Made by a program: the position numbers and the translations under genes. A DNA stretch of 64,000 nt from NCBI GenBank assembly GCA_020637495.1, contig JACJVV010000001.1:558001-622000 (forward strand). The letters are read 5' to 3'. Numbering within the stretch: the first letter of the stretch is position 1; the number at the start of each line of letters is the position of its first letter. Of the stretch, positions 49,988-57,704 are shown one piece after another. Below the pieces are notes generated by a model. That model ran no database searches and was not told the origin of the DNA. It saw nothing but the letters and a program-made list of their open reading frames with translations. Source of the DNA: Candidatus Woesearchaeota archaeon. Lineage in GTDB: Archaea; Nanobdellota; Nanobdellia; Woesearchaeales; JACJVV01.

Positions 49988-51321
49988 CAGATCATCTCCA
50001 ATATCCTGTGTTGATAGTATTGCCTTTGTTGGAACTTTTCTGGATCGTTCATGTCACGTTTGTTCATCACTCCGTGCCTTAGAACTAATTGTGTTAGGAA
50101 TGCGTCTTCTGCGATGCTATGGAGGAATCTGTGATAATCAGGATGGGCTGCAAATCTTGGATCTATTTTTGATCTTATTTTGATATATTTATCTATTGCA
50201 TTGTGGAATTGAGGCATTGAACAATTGAATCTCATATCTGAAAAATAATATGCAAGCTCGTCGACTTCAAATGCTCGACCTACCATTGCATAGTCTACAA
50301 GATACCCATTTACTATATTCTCAGGTTTGAAATCACCGTGGATCACTGTCTGTGCTCCTGATTGCAATATCCGATAAGGTATGATTCTACTCTCTAGTTC
50401 TTTTCTTGGAAGCGTTGTCTCAATAAAACGTTTATATCCTTCACCTTTTTTATTTCTATTTGGAAGTGATCCTTCTATCCAATATGGTTGATTATGAATC
50501 CCTGCATAAGTTATTTGTTCAAATGACAGTGATTTAAAGGCAGTATGAAATTTTGCCATTAAACTTAGTACATACATTGATACTACCTCATTTTTTCTTG
50601 GAGAGATCTTATTTTTTATATTTTCTAAAACTATGATTCCATTATTATTATAAGGTCTAATAGTAATTAGTCCTGGTTTATAGGAATCAAAAATATTTGA
50701 TTCTTTATATATCTTAAATTCATTTTCTAACCTATCAAATTGATCTAATTTGAAGAAGTAATCATCATGAGTAAATGTTTTTTGTGACGTAAATCCATTT
50801 GTCGTAATTTGAAAATCTTTAGTTGAATCTAATAAAAGCAGAAGTTCTAGATTTGCAGCAATAGTCTCTCTTGTATTTTCTGAGAGTTTGTTTCCTCCTA
50901 AATCTGTTAAGATTTCATCAATGATTTTTAGAGAGCTTCTGTGAGCAATTGTTTTTTTAACACAATCCATTAAAGTTTGCACATTAAAATCAGGTTTTAA
51001 TAGCACTTCTTCAACAGGCGATTTACTCTCTTGAAATCTTTGTCGATGTTTTTCATAAGTTGATAGAACAATCCTTTTAACCCATGGTTTTTCTTGGATT
51101 ATGTTTGTGTATATATCTTCTGCTTTCTCAAAACCTCTACTGTCAATACTAAATAGAATTGTTCTGATATCTTCAGCTAAGATTCTTTCTGTAATCTCTT
51201 GTTCATTAAAGTAAAAGAGTGAAATGCCTTCTATATATGATGGGATTAGGGTTTTTAGAATGAACCTATAATTTTCAAGTCCATCTTTAAATCCATCTTC
51301 ATATACAGCTATTTTTGACAT
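49987..51321 (-). CDS. Receiver-like domain fused to APH-type kinase (kinase A)
   Basis: 444 residues. The N-terminal 115 residues look like a response-regulator receiver: SKIAVYEDG at strand 1, TILFSIDS where the phospho-acceptor Asp would lie, IVLSTYE at strand 4, and EVLLKPD at strand 5 with a Lys. The C-terminal kinase core has VIHGDFKPEN and LVDYAMVGRAFEVDELAYYF. The acidic pair at strand 1 is weak, so phospho-sensing is uncertain. It precedes kinase B in a coupled pair. The gene starts about 110 bp from the divergent SRP54 gene. Confidence 0.72.
   Translation of the reverse strand: MSKIAVYEDGFKDGLENYRFILKTLIPSYIEGISLFYFNEQEITERILAEDIRTILFSIDSRGFEKAEDIYTNIIQEKPWVKRIVLSTYEKHRQRFQESKSPVEEVLLKPDFNVQTLMDCVKKTIAHRSSLKIIDEILTDLGGNKLSENTRETIAANLELLLLLDSTKDFQITTNGFTSQKTFTHDDYFFKLDQFDRLENEFKIYKESNIFDSYKPGLITIRPYNNNGIIVLENIKNKISPRKNEVVSMYVLSLMAKFHTAFKSLSFEQITYAGIHNQPYWIEGSLPNRNKKGEGYKRFIETTLPRKELESRIIPYRILQSGAQTVIHGDFKPENIVNGYLVDYAMVGRAFEVDELAYYFSDMRFNCSMPQFHNAIDKYIKIRSKIDPRFAAHPDYHRFLHSIAEDAFLTQLVLRHGVMNKRDMNDPEKFQQRQYYQHRILEMI
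50012..50155 (-). repeat. 144-bp conversion tract, copy in kinase A
   Basis: 142 of 144 bases match 48327-48470. It covers the C-terminal codons and ends within HPDYHRF-type coding sequence common to both proteins. Confidence 0.85.
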
Positions 51322-51431
51322 TGCTATTGTTATTGTATTTTAGTTTATAAATAATTCTTCTTTTCACTACTTTTAAGTGGTTTTATACATCTGCCAAAGC
51401 TTTATAAATGATTTTTCCATCCTAATAGAAT

Positions 51432-52826
51432 ATGGTACTTGATAAGCTAGGAAGTTCCTTGAAGGAGACTCTTTCTAAGATCGCTAGAAGCATTACAGTA
51501 GATGAAAAGCTGATCAATGAGCTTATCAAAGATATACAAAGGGCATTGCTGCAGTCTGATGTCAATGTAAAGCTAGTCTTTGATCTGACAAAGATGATAA
51601 AGGAAAGGGCAATGAAGGAAGACCTTCCTTCAGGTCTGACAAAGAAAGAGCAGCTTATCAATATAGTCCACGAAGAGCTTGTAAGATTCTTAGGAGGAGA
51701 AGGTCATAAGATTGATCTAAACAAAAAACCGTTCAAAATAATGATGGTTGGACTTTTCGGTTCTGGAAAGACTACTACTTCTGGAAAGATGGCCAAGTTC
51801 TTCATGAATAGAGGCAAGAAAGTTGCGATAGTAGGCCTTGATATCCACAGACCAGCTGCTATGGATCAGGTAGAGCAGATAGGCAAGAAGTTGAATGTAA
51901 AGACTTTTGTCAATCGTGACATAAAAGATACTATCAAGATATATGATTCTGTAAAGGATCAGCTTGATGATTTTGATGTTGTCATCATCGATACTGCAGG
52001 ACGAGATGCGTTATCAATGGACCTCATTGAAGAGATTGAAGCATTGAGCAGGCATATTGAACCTGATGAAAGATTATTGGTCATTTCAGCTGATATAGGG
52101 CAAGCTGCAGAGAAACAAGCATCTCAATTCCATGAAAGCTGCCATATTACAGGAGTTGTTGCAACTAAGATGGATGGTACTGCAAAAGCAGGCGGTGCAT
52201 TATCAGCTTGTGCAATAACGGAAGCGCCGATTAAATTCATTGGTGTAGGCGAGAAGATGGATGATATCGAGCAGTTCAATCCTCCTGGTTTTGTCGGCAG
52301 ATTACTAGGTATGGGCGACCTTGAGGAGCTTCTTGAGAAAGCGAAAGTTGCAATCAATGAAGAGGATGCAAAAGACCTTGGAGCGAAATTCCTCAAAGGT
52401 GATTTCAGTCTTCTTGATCTATATCAACAGATGGAAGCAATGAAGAAGATGGGGCCATTGTCAAAAGTCATGGAACTTATCCCTGGCATGGGCCAGCTGC
52501 AATTGCCTAAAGACATGATCAATGTCCAGCAGGAGAAGCTTGAACAATGGAAATATGCGATGAATTCCATGACAAGAGAGGAGCTTGAGGATCCTGAAGT
52601 TATATCCATGGACAGGGTAGAGAGGATATCAAAAGGTTCAGGCGTTGATGACAACGAAGTCCGTGCTCTTCTGAAACAGCATAAGCAATCCAAGAAGATG
52701 ATGAAGATGTTCAAAGGCAAGGATCCTGAGAAGATGATGGGAAGGATGGGAGACGCCAAGGGCATGGCTGAGATGATGAAAGGAATGAAAGGCATGCGCC
52801 CTCATAAGAAAAGAAGGATGCGATAA
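51432..52826 (+). CDS. srp54: Signal recognition particle protein SRP54 (Ffh)
   Basis: 464 residues. The N domain is followed by the G domain with GLFGSGKTTTSGKMA (G1) near 108-122, DTAGRD (G3), and TKMDGTAKAGGALS (G4). The C-terminal M domain is Met-rich and ends with MKGMRPHKKRRMR, which binds 7S RNA and signal peptides. SRP54 directs ribosomes to the Sec translocon. A TATA box (CTTTATAAA near 51400) lies about 25 bp upstream. Complete and canonical. Confidence 0.96.
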   Translation: MVLDKLGSSLKETLSKIARSITVDEKLINELIKDIQRALLQSDVNVKLVFDLTKMIKERAMKEDLPSGLTKKEQLINIVHEELVRFLGGEGHKIDLNKKPFKIMMVGLFGSGKTTTSGKMAKFFMNRGKKVAIVGLDIHRPAAMDQVEQIGKKLNVKTFVNRDIKDTIKIYDSVKDQLDDFDVVIIDTAGRDALSMDLIEEIEALSRHIEPDERLLVISADIGQAAEKQASQFHESCHITGVVATKMDGTAKAGGALSACAITEAPIKFIGVGEKMDDIEQFNPPGFVGRLLGMGDLEELLEKAKVAINEEDAKDLGAKFLKGDFSLLDLYQQMEAMKKMGPLSKVMELIPGMGQLQLPKDMINVQQEKLEQWKYAMNSMTREELEDPEVISMDRVERISKGSGVDDNEVRALLKQHKQSKKMMKMFKGKDPEKMMGRMGDAKGMAEMMKGMKGMRPHKKRRMR

Positions 52827-52852
52827 AAATATCACATCAAATGTATAAAAAT

Positions 52853-53053
52853 TTAGAATGCTTTTTTCTTCTGAAAACACTCTTTACAGAATACATCCCT
52901 ACCTTCTGTAGGCTTGAATGGCACTTCACATTCCTGTCCGCATTCAGCACATGTCGCTTTATGCATCTCTTTTGGACCAAAGTTTCTTCTTGGACCATCA
53001 AAATTTCTTCTTGGGCCATTGGATCTTCCATGACCTCCTCTAAAATCGCTCAT
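52853..53053 (-). CDS. Small zinc-ribbon protein with R/G-rich N-terminus
   Basis: 66 residues. An RG/NG/RRNF-rich head (two repeats of GPRRNF) leads to KEMHKATCAECG and VFCKECFQKK, a CxxC-CxxC zinc motif spaced by about 20 residues. The CAECG-QECEVPFKPTEGR part is common in small DPANN and CPR proteins. It may bind RNA or ribosomes, by analogy with other RGG-zinc proteins. It is convergent with the SRP54 gene. Confidence 0.75.
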   Translation of the reverse strand: MSDFRGGHGRSNGPRRNFDGPRRNFGPKEMHKATCAECGQECEVPFKPTEGRDVFCKECFQKKKAF

Positions 53054-53106
53054 CTTTTCCTCCTATTTGAATACATCGTATTCTATACATGGCAATATTC
53101 TCACCT

Positions 53107-54123
53107 TTAAAAATCTTTGTTACTTATGAAAGCTCCAGCAACTATAAGAGGGAATACGATGCTTGCATCAGCATTTACTTTCACCTGTGGTGCATTTGCC
53201 TTTATCTTTGCCCATGTTATGCTTTCTGATATCTCAGCCCCGCTGTCAGATGCATCATAGCCGTGATGCGTATTTATAAGTACTGCAAAATCGGCCCCTT
53301 CCCGGAAGATCTGCGCATTCAATGAGTAATGTTTGCTGCTTCCGCCACCCAATGCAATTATACCTGTCTTCTCTGCATTAAGAGAAATGTTGATAACTTT
53401 CTGCATGTCTTGAGCTATGTCAACATAAAGGTCCTTGTTCTGATTCTTATTGAAGTATATCATGTCCCCTATGCTTCCATCTGTGAAAGCCGGTGCAAAG
53501 ATTGGAATATCGTTCTTGTGTGCCCAGTAAAGGATGCTGTCTTCTTTACTTGCTTTGCTGAAATCAGCCATTTCAAGGTGAGCCCCCATGTTCTTTATTA
53601 TTTCAGAAGTGCATAAAGGTCGGTTATTCTCCTTCTGCTCTCTGTAGCATTTGTCAAGAATCTTGTGCATCTCTTCTTCAAAATGAGTATAGAAATCGTT
53701 TGTGACAAATATGTTTCCAATCCTGTTAACTCCATTCTCGAAAAGCTGTTTGCCATTCGCTTCAAAATTACCTAACCTGAAACTGTCAAAGCATTTCAGG
53801 AAGTCCTCTTCTATCCCTCCTGCATTTGTAATCAGGACGTGGACAAGCTTATTCTTCACTAAGTATGCAATTATCTCTCTTATCCCGGAACTTACCATAT
53901 TTGAAGTGTATGACAAGAAGATAGTCGCTTTCTCCCTTCTCATTGCCTTTGTTATCTGTATAGCTGATGCAAGGTTTGATGCTTGAATGCCTGTTGTAGC
54001 ATAGGATTTTAGGAATTCATCAAGATTGAACTCTTTATTGAAATCATACCCTTTTATCCTTGGCAGATTGCTTAAATCTGCAGTTTTTACTGGAACATAT
54101 CCTTTAGCGTCTTGTTTAGTCAT
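53107..54123 (-). CDS. dys: Deoxyhypusine synthase
   Basis: 338 residues. The NAD-binding and active regions are conserved: FLSYTSNMVSSGIRE near 69-83, HVLITNAGGIEED near 95, and SDSGAEISESITWAKI near the end, where the catalytic Lys lies. The enzyme uses spermidine to modify a lysine of archaeal IF5A. The length is typical, and the gene is followed by a T-rich region. No neighbouring aIF5A gene was seen. Confidence 0.94.
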   Translation of the reverse strand: MTKQDAKGYVPVKTADLSNLPRIKGYDFNKEFNLDEFLKSYATTGIQASNLASAIQITKAMRREKATIFLSYTSNMVSSGIREIIAYLVKNKLVHVLITNAGGIEEDFLKCFDSFRLGNFEANGKQLFENGVNRIGNIFVTNDFYTHFEEEMHKILDKCYREQKENNRPLCTSEIIKNMGAHLEMADFSKASKEDSILYWAHKNDIPIFAPAFTDGSIGDMIYFNKNQNKDLYVDIAQDMQKVINISLNAEKTGIIALGGGSSKHYSLNAQIFREGADFAVLINTHHGYDASDSGAEISESITWAKIKANAPQVKVNADASIVFPLIVAGAFISNKDF

Positions 54124-54238
54124 AATATCACCTTTAGTCTAAGTATAATATATTATATAATGATGTATCTAACAATGAAAAGAATTCAATACTTATGGTC
54201 CGTAGATCATCAAATACATATATACTGAAGAATATAGT

Positions 54239-54664
54239 TTAGTTTTTAAGCTTTTGGTTTTTCTTGAGAGGGTATTTCTTCTCTAAATCACATTTGTCTC
54301 CATACCTGGCAAAGTTCTTGTGATGCTTTGGTTCTTTGAATCCCATATAATGTGCATGTTTTATGCCACACCAATATTCTTCTGTCCTTGCTGCAATCTC
54401 TACAAAATATGCTGCAACACCATTAGCGTACCCACAATATACACAATTCAGTTTATCGAAGAAGCCTAGGTACTTAAGTCGATGCCTGTCGATCCTGATA
54501 TAATCTGATCTCTTCACAAGATCCAATCCATAAAGCCTGAATGCTACTTGATGGTATATCTCTGCACAAATGTCCAGGACTATCAATGGTATAGATACAC
54601 CCCATATGAATGGTGCAGCAAGTGCATGCCTTAATGGCCTTTTGCCGTATCTCTTGTATCTCAT
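54239..54664 (-). CDS. Conserved hypothetical protein with Cys/His-rich centre
   Basis: 141 residues from the ATG at 54664; a TTG two codons earlier is less likely. There is one hydrophobic helix near the N-terminus (AAPFIWGVSIPLIVLDICAEI). Conserved-looking parts are YIRIDRHRLKYLGFFDKLNCVYCGYANG and YWCGIKHAHY, with CxxC and a later Cys and His. I associate this layout with uncharacterised bacterial proteins; metal or haem binding is possible. It lies 3' of the Fur gene, so it may be Fur-regulated or co-transcribed. Confidence 0.55.
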   Translation of the reverse strand: MRYKRYGKRPLRHALAAPFIWGVSIPLIVLDICAEIYHQVAFRLYGLDLVKRSDYIRIDRHRLKYLGFFDKLNCVYCGYANGVAAYFVEIAARTEEYWCGIKHAHYMGFKEPKHHKNFARYGDKCDLEKKYPLKKNQKLKN

Positions 54665-54708
54665 TCTCAATAAATTCCGTGATCACTTTATAAAATTGCA
54701 TGTTTATG

Positions 54709-55080
54709 CTATCTCTTGCAATCATCACATGTTCCAAAGACTTCAATCTGGAAATGTGAGATCGTCCCTGGAATCTTTTTCTTCAAGAAATCTATGCTAT
54801 CAATATCTATATGCATTGTCTTTCCAGTCTCAAGGCAATGGTAATGACAATGGCTTTTGTTGTCTTTTGAATATATCTGTCTCCTGTCGCATGTATATGC
54901 AAAAATATCTTTTTTTTCTACAAGATCCTTGAGCATCCTGTAGATTGTTGCTACGCCAATAGAACTGTCCTTCTTCATTACTCGTCTGTAAAGCTCCTCT
55001 GCAGAGAAGAATTCTTTCATGTTTTCTATCTCATGCATGATTATATCCTTCTGTTTTGTGTTCCTTATCTTCTTTGCCAT
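54709..55080 (-). CDS. Fur-family metal-dependent repressor
   Basis: 123 residues. The winged helix is in the N-terminal part (EEYRRV-type helix, SIGVATIYRMLKDLVEKKDI). Metal sites are in HCHYHCLETGKTMHIDID, with later CDDC at the C-terminus for structural zinc. The compact length fits archaeal Fur/Zur proteins. It faces the ZIP gene across a 60-bp gap holding a Fur-box-like palindrome (55085-55109), so it probably controls itself and the transporter. Confidence 0.9.
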   Translation of the reverse strand: MAKKIRNTKQKDIIMHEIENMKEFFSAEELYRRVMKKDSSIGVATIYRMLKDLVEKKDIFAYTCDRRQIYSKDNKSHCHYHCLETGKTMHIDIDSIDFLKKKIPGTISHFQIEVFGTCDDCKR

Positions 55081-55084
55081 AGTT

Positions 55085-55109
55085 CTTATTGATAATGAGA
55101 ATCAATAAG
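55085..55109. promoter_or_regulatory. Fur-box-like operator between fur and zip
   Basis: CTTATTGAT (55085-55093) and ATCAATAAG (55101-55109) form a perfect 9-bp inverted repeat around AATGAGA. The TATA box of the zip gene (GATATATAAATAT) begins at 55109, so bound repressor would block it. The core GATAATGAGAATC resembles the classical Fur consensus. Confidence 0.75.
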
Positions 55110-55140
55110 ATATATAAATATGTTATGATTCTGTATTTTC

Positions 55141-55893
55141 ATGGCATTGATATACATAATAATCGCAACATTGCTGATAAGTCTTATAAGCCTTATAGGC
55201 ATAATTGCAACAGGTGCATTCATCAAGAAAGCTTTGCATTATGTGATCAGCTTTGCAGCAGGAGTCTTGATTTCTGTCGCACTATTTGATCTGATCCCTC
55301 ACGCAACAGAAGAGATAGGACATTTTGAAGATGCTGCATTATTTGTTGTTGCAGGAATAGTGCTATTCTTCATAGTCGAGAGATTCATACATTGGCATCA
55401 TTGCGGAAAGGATCATGAACATCATGAATGCAAGCATAAGCCTGCAGGTGTCTTAATGCTATTCGGAGACTTTGTCCATAATTTTCTTGATGGACTATTG
55501 ATAGCTGGTGCATTCATCGTCGATGTTAATCTAGGCATATTCACTACTTTCACAGTTGCAATCCACGAGATACCTCAAGAGTTCGGTGATTTTGCAGTAT
55601 TGATCCATAGCGGTTATACCAAGAGCAAAGCATTGATGCTCAATTTCTTGTCTGCATTATCGGCTGTAGTAGGAGGATTGCTTGGTTATTTCATGTTTGA
55701 TGCTATAGAAAGCTGGGCAGCTTATGCTGTACTGATTACTGGAGGGGGATTCCTCTATATTGCACTCAGTGATATAATGCCTAATATGCATGCACATAAG
55801 AACAAGAATATATTAGTGATAGAAAGTCTAATATTCATACTAACCATTATCGGATTCTATTTCTTGGTCGGATTTGTCCATGGCTCACATTGA
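55141..55893 (+). CDS. ZIP-family metal transporter
   Basis: 250 residues with seven or eight hydrophobic helices. A His-rich loop (HWHHCGKDHEHHECKHK) lies between helices III and IV. Helix IV has FVHNFLDGLLIAGA and helix V has HEIPQEFGDFAVL, the metal-binding signatures of ZIP proteins (GufA/ZupT type). It imports Zn2+, Fe2+ or Mn2+. The ATG is 32 bp beyond the Fur palindrome. Confidence 0.93.
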   Translation: MALIYIIIATLLISLISLIGIIATGAFIKKALHYVISFAAGVLISVALFDLIPHATEEIGHFEDAALFVVAGIVLFFIVERFIHWHHCGKDHEHHECKHKPAGVLMLFGDFVHNFLDGLLIAGAFIVDVNLGIFTTFTVAIHEIPQEFGDFAVLIHSGYTKSKALMLNFLSALSAVVGGLLGYFMFDAIESWAAYAVLITGGGFLYIALSDIMPNMHAHKNKNILVIESLIFILTIIGFYFLVGFVHGSH

Positions 55894-55897
55894 ACTT

Positions 55898-57256
55898 CTA
55901 CGTTCTTAAGGTGTACTTTTTAGGTATATCTTTCAATTTGTTGGATTGTTTGCTGATACGAGGCAACTTGAAATCTCCTATACCAGAAGAATGCAAGCTA
56001 GTTGATATTGCACCGTAGATAAGCCTTTTGTAAGATATGTCCTCTACTGCCCTGACTTCCTTTAACCTTGGTGCAAACATTATTCCTACAAATAGTCTCC
56101 CAGCGGCACTTAGAGAAAAGACCAAAATATAAGGATTCATCCAGCTTATCGTCATTAAAAGGCTACCCAATATGCTGCCTACTACCATAGCAAAACTGTT
56201 GAAGAAGTGGAAATATGAAAGCATCGTAATCCTTTTTTCCTTAGGGACCATCTCGAAGATGAAATTTGCCGAGCTTATCTCGTAGCTAGCCCAAACAAAA
56301 CCGCTTATGAATTCAATCAGGCAGATATATAATATGTTCTTAGGGCCGAAGAATAGCAAAGGCACGATTCCAACTGCGATCGTTGCAAATCTGAATATCT
56401 TGTTTGATCCATATTTGTCGCAAAGACTGCCCCATGCTGGAACAAATATGCATTTTGCAAGGATGAAGAAAGATTGTGATACAAGTATCATACCTGCACT
56501 CAATAATGCAGTCTCTTTCTTGTATAGTATGAAGAATGGTGCTGCAATGAAGACGAAGAAGTTCATCATTGAACCAAGAATGATATAGATACCATAATTT
56601 TTCAAATTAGCTCTCTTTGTGAATTCTTTTAATGAAATAGGCCTCTCTTTCACTATCTTATATTCTGGTTCAAATTGCAGGCTTAAGAAAAGTCCAGAGA
56701 TAAGTCTCATGCTAGAAGCGACTATGAACAAGATTGCAAAAGCGATGAATGGATTTGCCTCTAGATACCATAGGAAAAGGCTTGCTATCAGCATGGTTGC
56801 GAATGATATAGCTCCTGCTCTAGCGTTCCTCTTTCCAAAATAGGTTCCTCTTATCTTTTTAGGTACAAGATCTCCAATCCATGATGTCCATGCTGGAGTG
56901 GCTACCATACCAGCTGTCCAGTAGATGCTCACAAAGATGAACATATACCAGAAATCTTTTGTGAAGAAGTATGTCAATGCAAGAGGTAAGAATGCAAGAG
57001 ATTGCAACAAGACAGCAGATAATACTAATGCTTTTCTTGTCTTGAACAATGAGAGATAATTCCTTGAGAATATCTGGTTGATTGCACCTATCATCTGTGG
57101 AATAGATGCTAGAAGGCCGAGCTGGATGGGAGATGCTTTTAGGAATATGGCAAAAAGTTGGAAAACTGATTCACCAAATCCAACCATTGCTGAAAAGAAT
57201 CCTGCATCTAGATTAGAATATGCTAAAGCTCTTTTTCTTTGCTTTTGCGTAACCAT
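55898..57256 (-). CDS. Major facilitator superfamily transporter
   Basis: 452 residues from the ATG at 57256 (a GTG one codon upstream is possible), with 12 predicted helices. The loop between helices 2 and 3 has a FSRNYLSLFKTRKAL segment like the MFS loop, and WIGDLVPKKIRGTYFGKRNARAG in the middle is a second conserved basic loop. The substrate is not evident; similar archaeal carriers are annotated only as MFS. It ends 4 bp from the zip gene's stop (convergent). Confidence 0.82.
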   Translation of the reverse strand: MVTQKQRKRALAYSNLDAGFFSAMVGFGESVFQLFAIFLKASPIQLGLLASIPQMIGAINQIFSRNYLSLFKTRKALVLSAVLLQSLAFLPLALTYFFTKDFWYMFIFVSIYWTAGMVATPAWTSWIGDLVPKKIRGTYFGKRNARAGAISFATMLIASLFLWYLEANPFIAFAILFIVASSMRLISGLFLSLQFEPEYKIVKERPISLKEFTKRANLKNYGIYIILGSMMNFFVFIAAPFFILYKKETALLSAGMILVSQSFFILAKCIFVPAWGSLCDKYGSNKIFRFATIAVGIVPLLFFGPKNILYICLIEFISGFVWASYEISSANFIFEMVPKEKRITMLSYFHFFNSFAMVVGSILGSLLMTISWMNPYILVFSLSAAGRLFVGIMFAPRLKEVRAVEDISYKRLIYGAISTSLHSSGIGDFKLPRISKQSNKLKDIPKKYTLRT

Positions 57257-57283
57257 CACGCGGTCTCATGATATCCTCTTTAA

Positions 57284-57303
57284 AAAAATGAGCCTGACGA
57301 GAC
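57284..57303 (-). repeat. 20-nt copy of tRNA 3' end (fragment 1)
   Basis: Identical to 57411-57430, the 3' acceptor strand, discriminator and downstream A-run of the tRNA gene. A further match of 17 bases (57363-57379 and 57404-57420) lies between. These may be remnants of integration or slippage. Confidence 0.6.
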
Positions 57304-57362
57304 CACAGAACATAGTTCTTAGTCTCATCATGCTTTGTTGATACATTGAGTACAAAAATCGG

Positions 57363-57379
57363 AAAAAGAAAAAATGAGC
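57363..57379 (-). repeat. 17-nt copy of tRNA 3' flank (fragment 2)
   Basis: AAAAAGAAAAAATGAGC occurs here and at 57404-57420. It includes the final bases of the tRNA acceptor strand and the trailer A-run. Confidence 0.55.
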
Positions 57380-57415
57380 TGAACGAAGTTCATACATTTT
57401 TTTAAAAAGAAAAAA

Positions 57416-57571
57416 TGAGCCTGACGAGACTTTCCGAAATCCTGTTTACGGACAGGTAGTTCATTTGAACTCGCGACCACCGGCTTTCCTAGAAAGCCTT
57501 AGGTTAGCGTCTCATTTTCATGAAACGAGGCCATATAAGACCGGCGCTCCACCAGACTAAGCTACAGGCTC
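57416..57571 (-). tRNA. tRNA-Ile (anticodon UAU) with two predicted introns
   Basis: Read on the minus strand from 57571. The acceptor GAGCCTG pairs with CAGGCTC (perfect, 7 bp), with A73 next and no encoded CCA. The D arm is GCTT/GAGC. Anticodon stem CCGGT pairs with GCCGG around loop C-U-UAU-A-A. T stem GCGAG pairs with CTCGT around loop UUCAAAU. The mature molecule is 74 nt. A 48-nt insert after position 37 and a 34-nt insert at 59/60 fold into internal hairpins. Their junctions show 3-nt bulges (TAT and AAA; AAA and AGT) flanking 3-4 bp helices, as bulge-helix-bulge splice sites require. Confidence 0.8.
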
Positions 57572-57704
57572 ATTTGCTTCGTAGTTTGATCTTTACTTTG
57601 CTTATACAAAGTATAGGCTTACACCTTGAGACCAATACAAAGTAAAACTAAGAACTGGACTTCCTTTTATAAATCTTATTGGATATTTATTGCATATAGA
57701 AGGT

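Noticed and set aside
48302..51321. Aminoglycoside resistance genes
   Set aside because: The kinase core is generic APH/choline-kinase-like and the N-termini differ from resistance enzymes; substrate cannot be stated.
57284..57430. A complete integrated element bounded by tRNA-derived direct repeats
   Set aside because: Only about 110 bp separate the copies and no integrase is present; remnants or slippage explain it.
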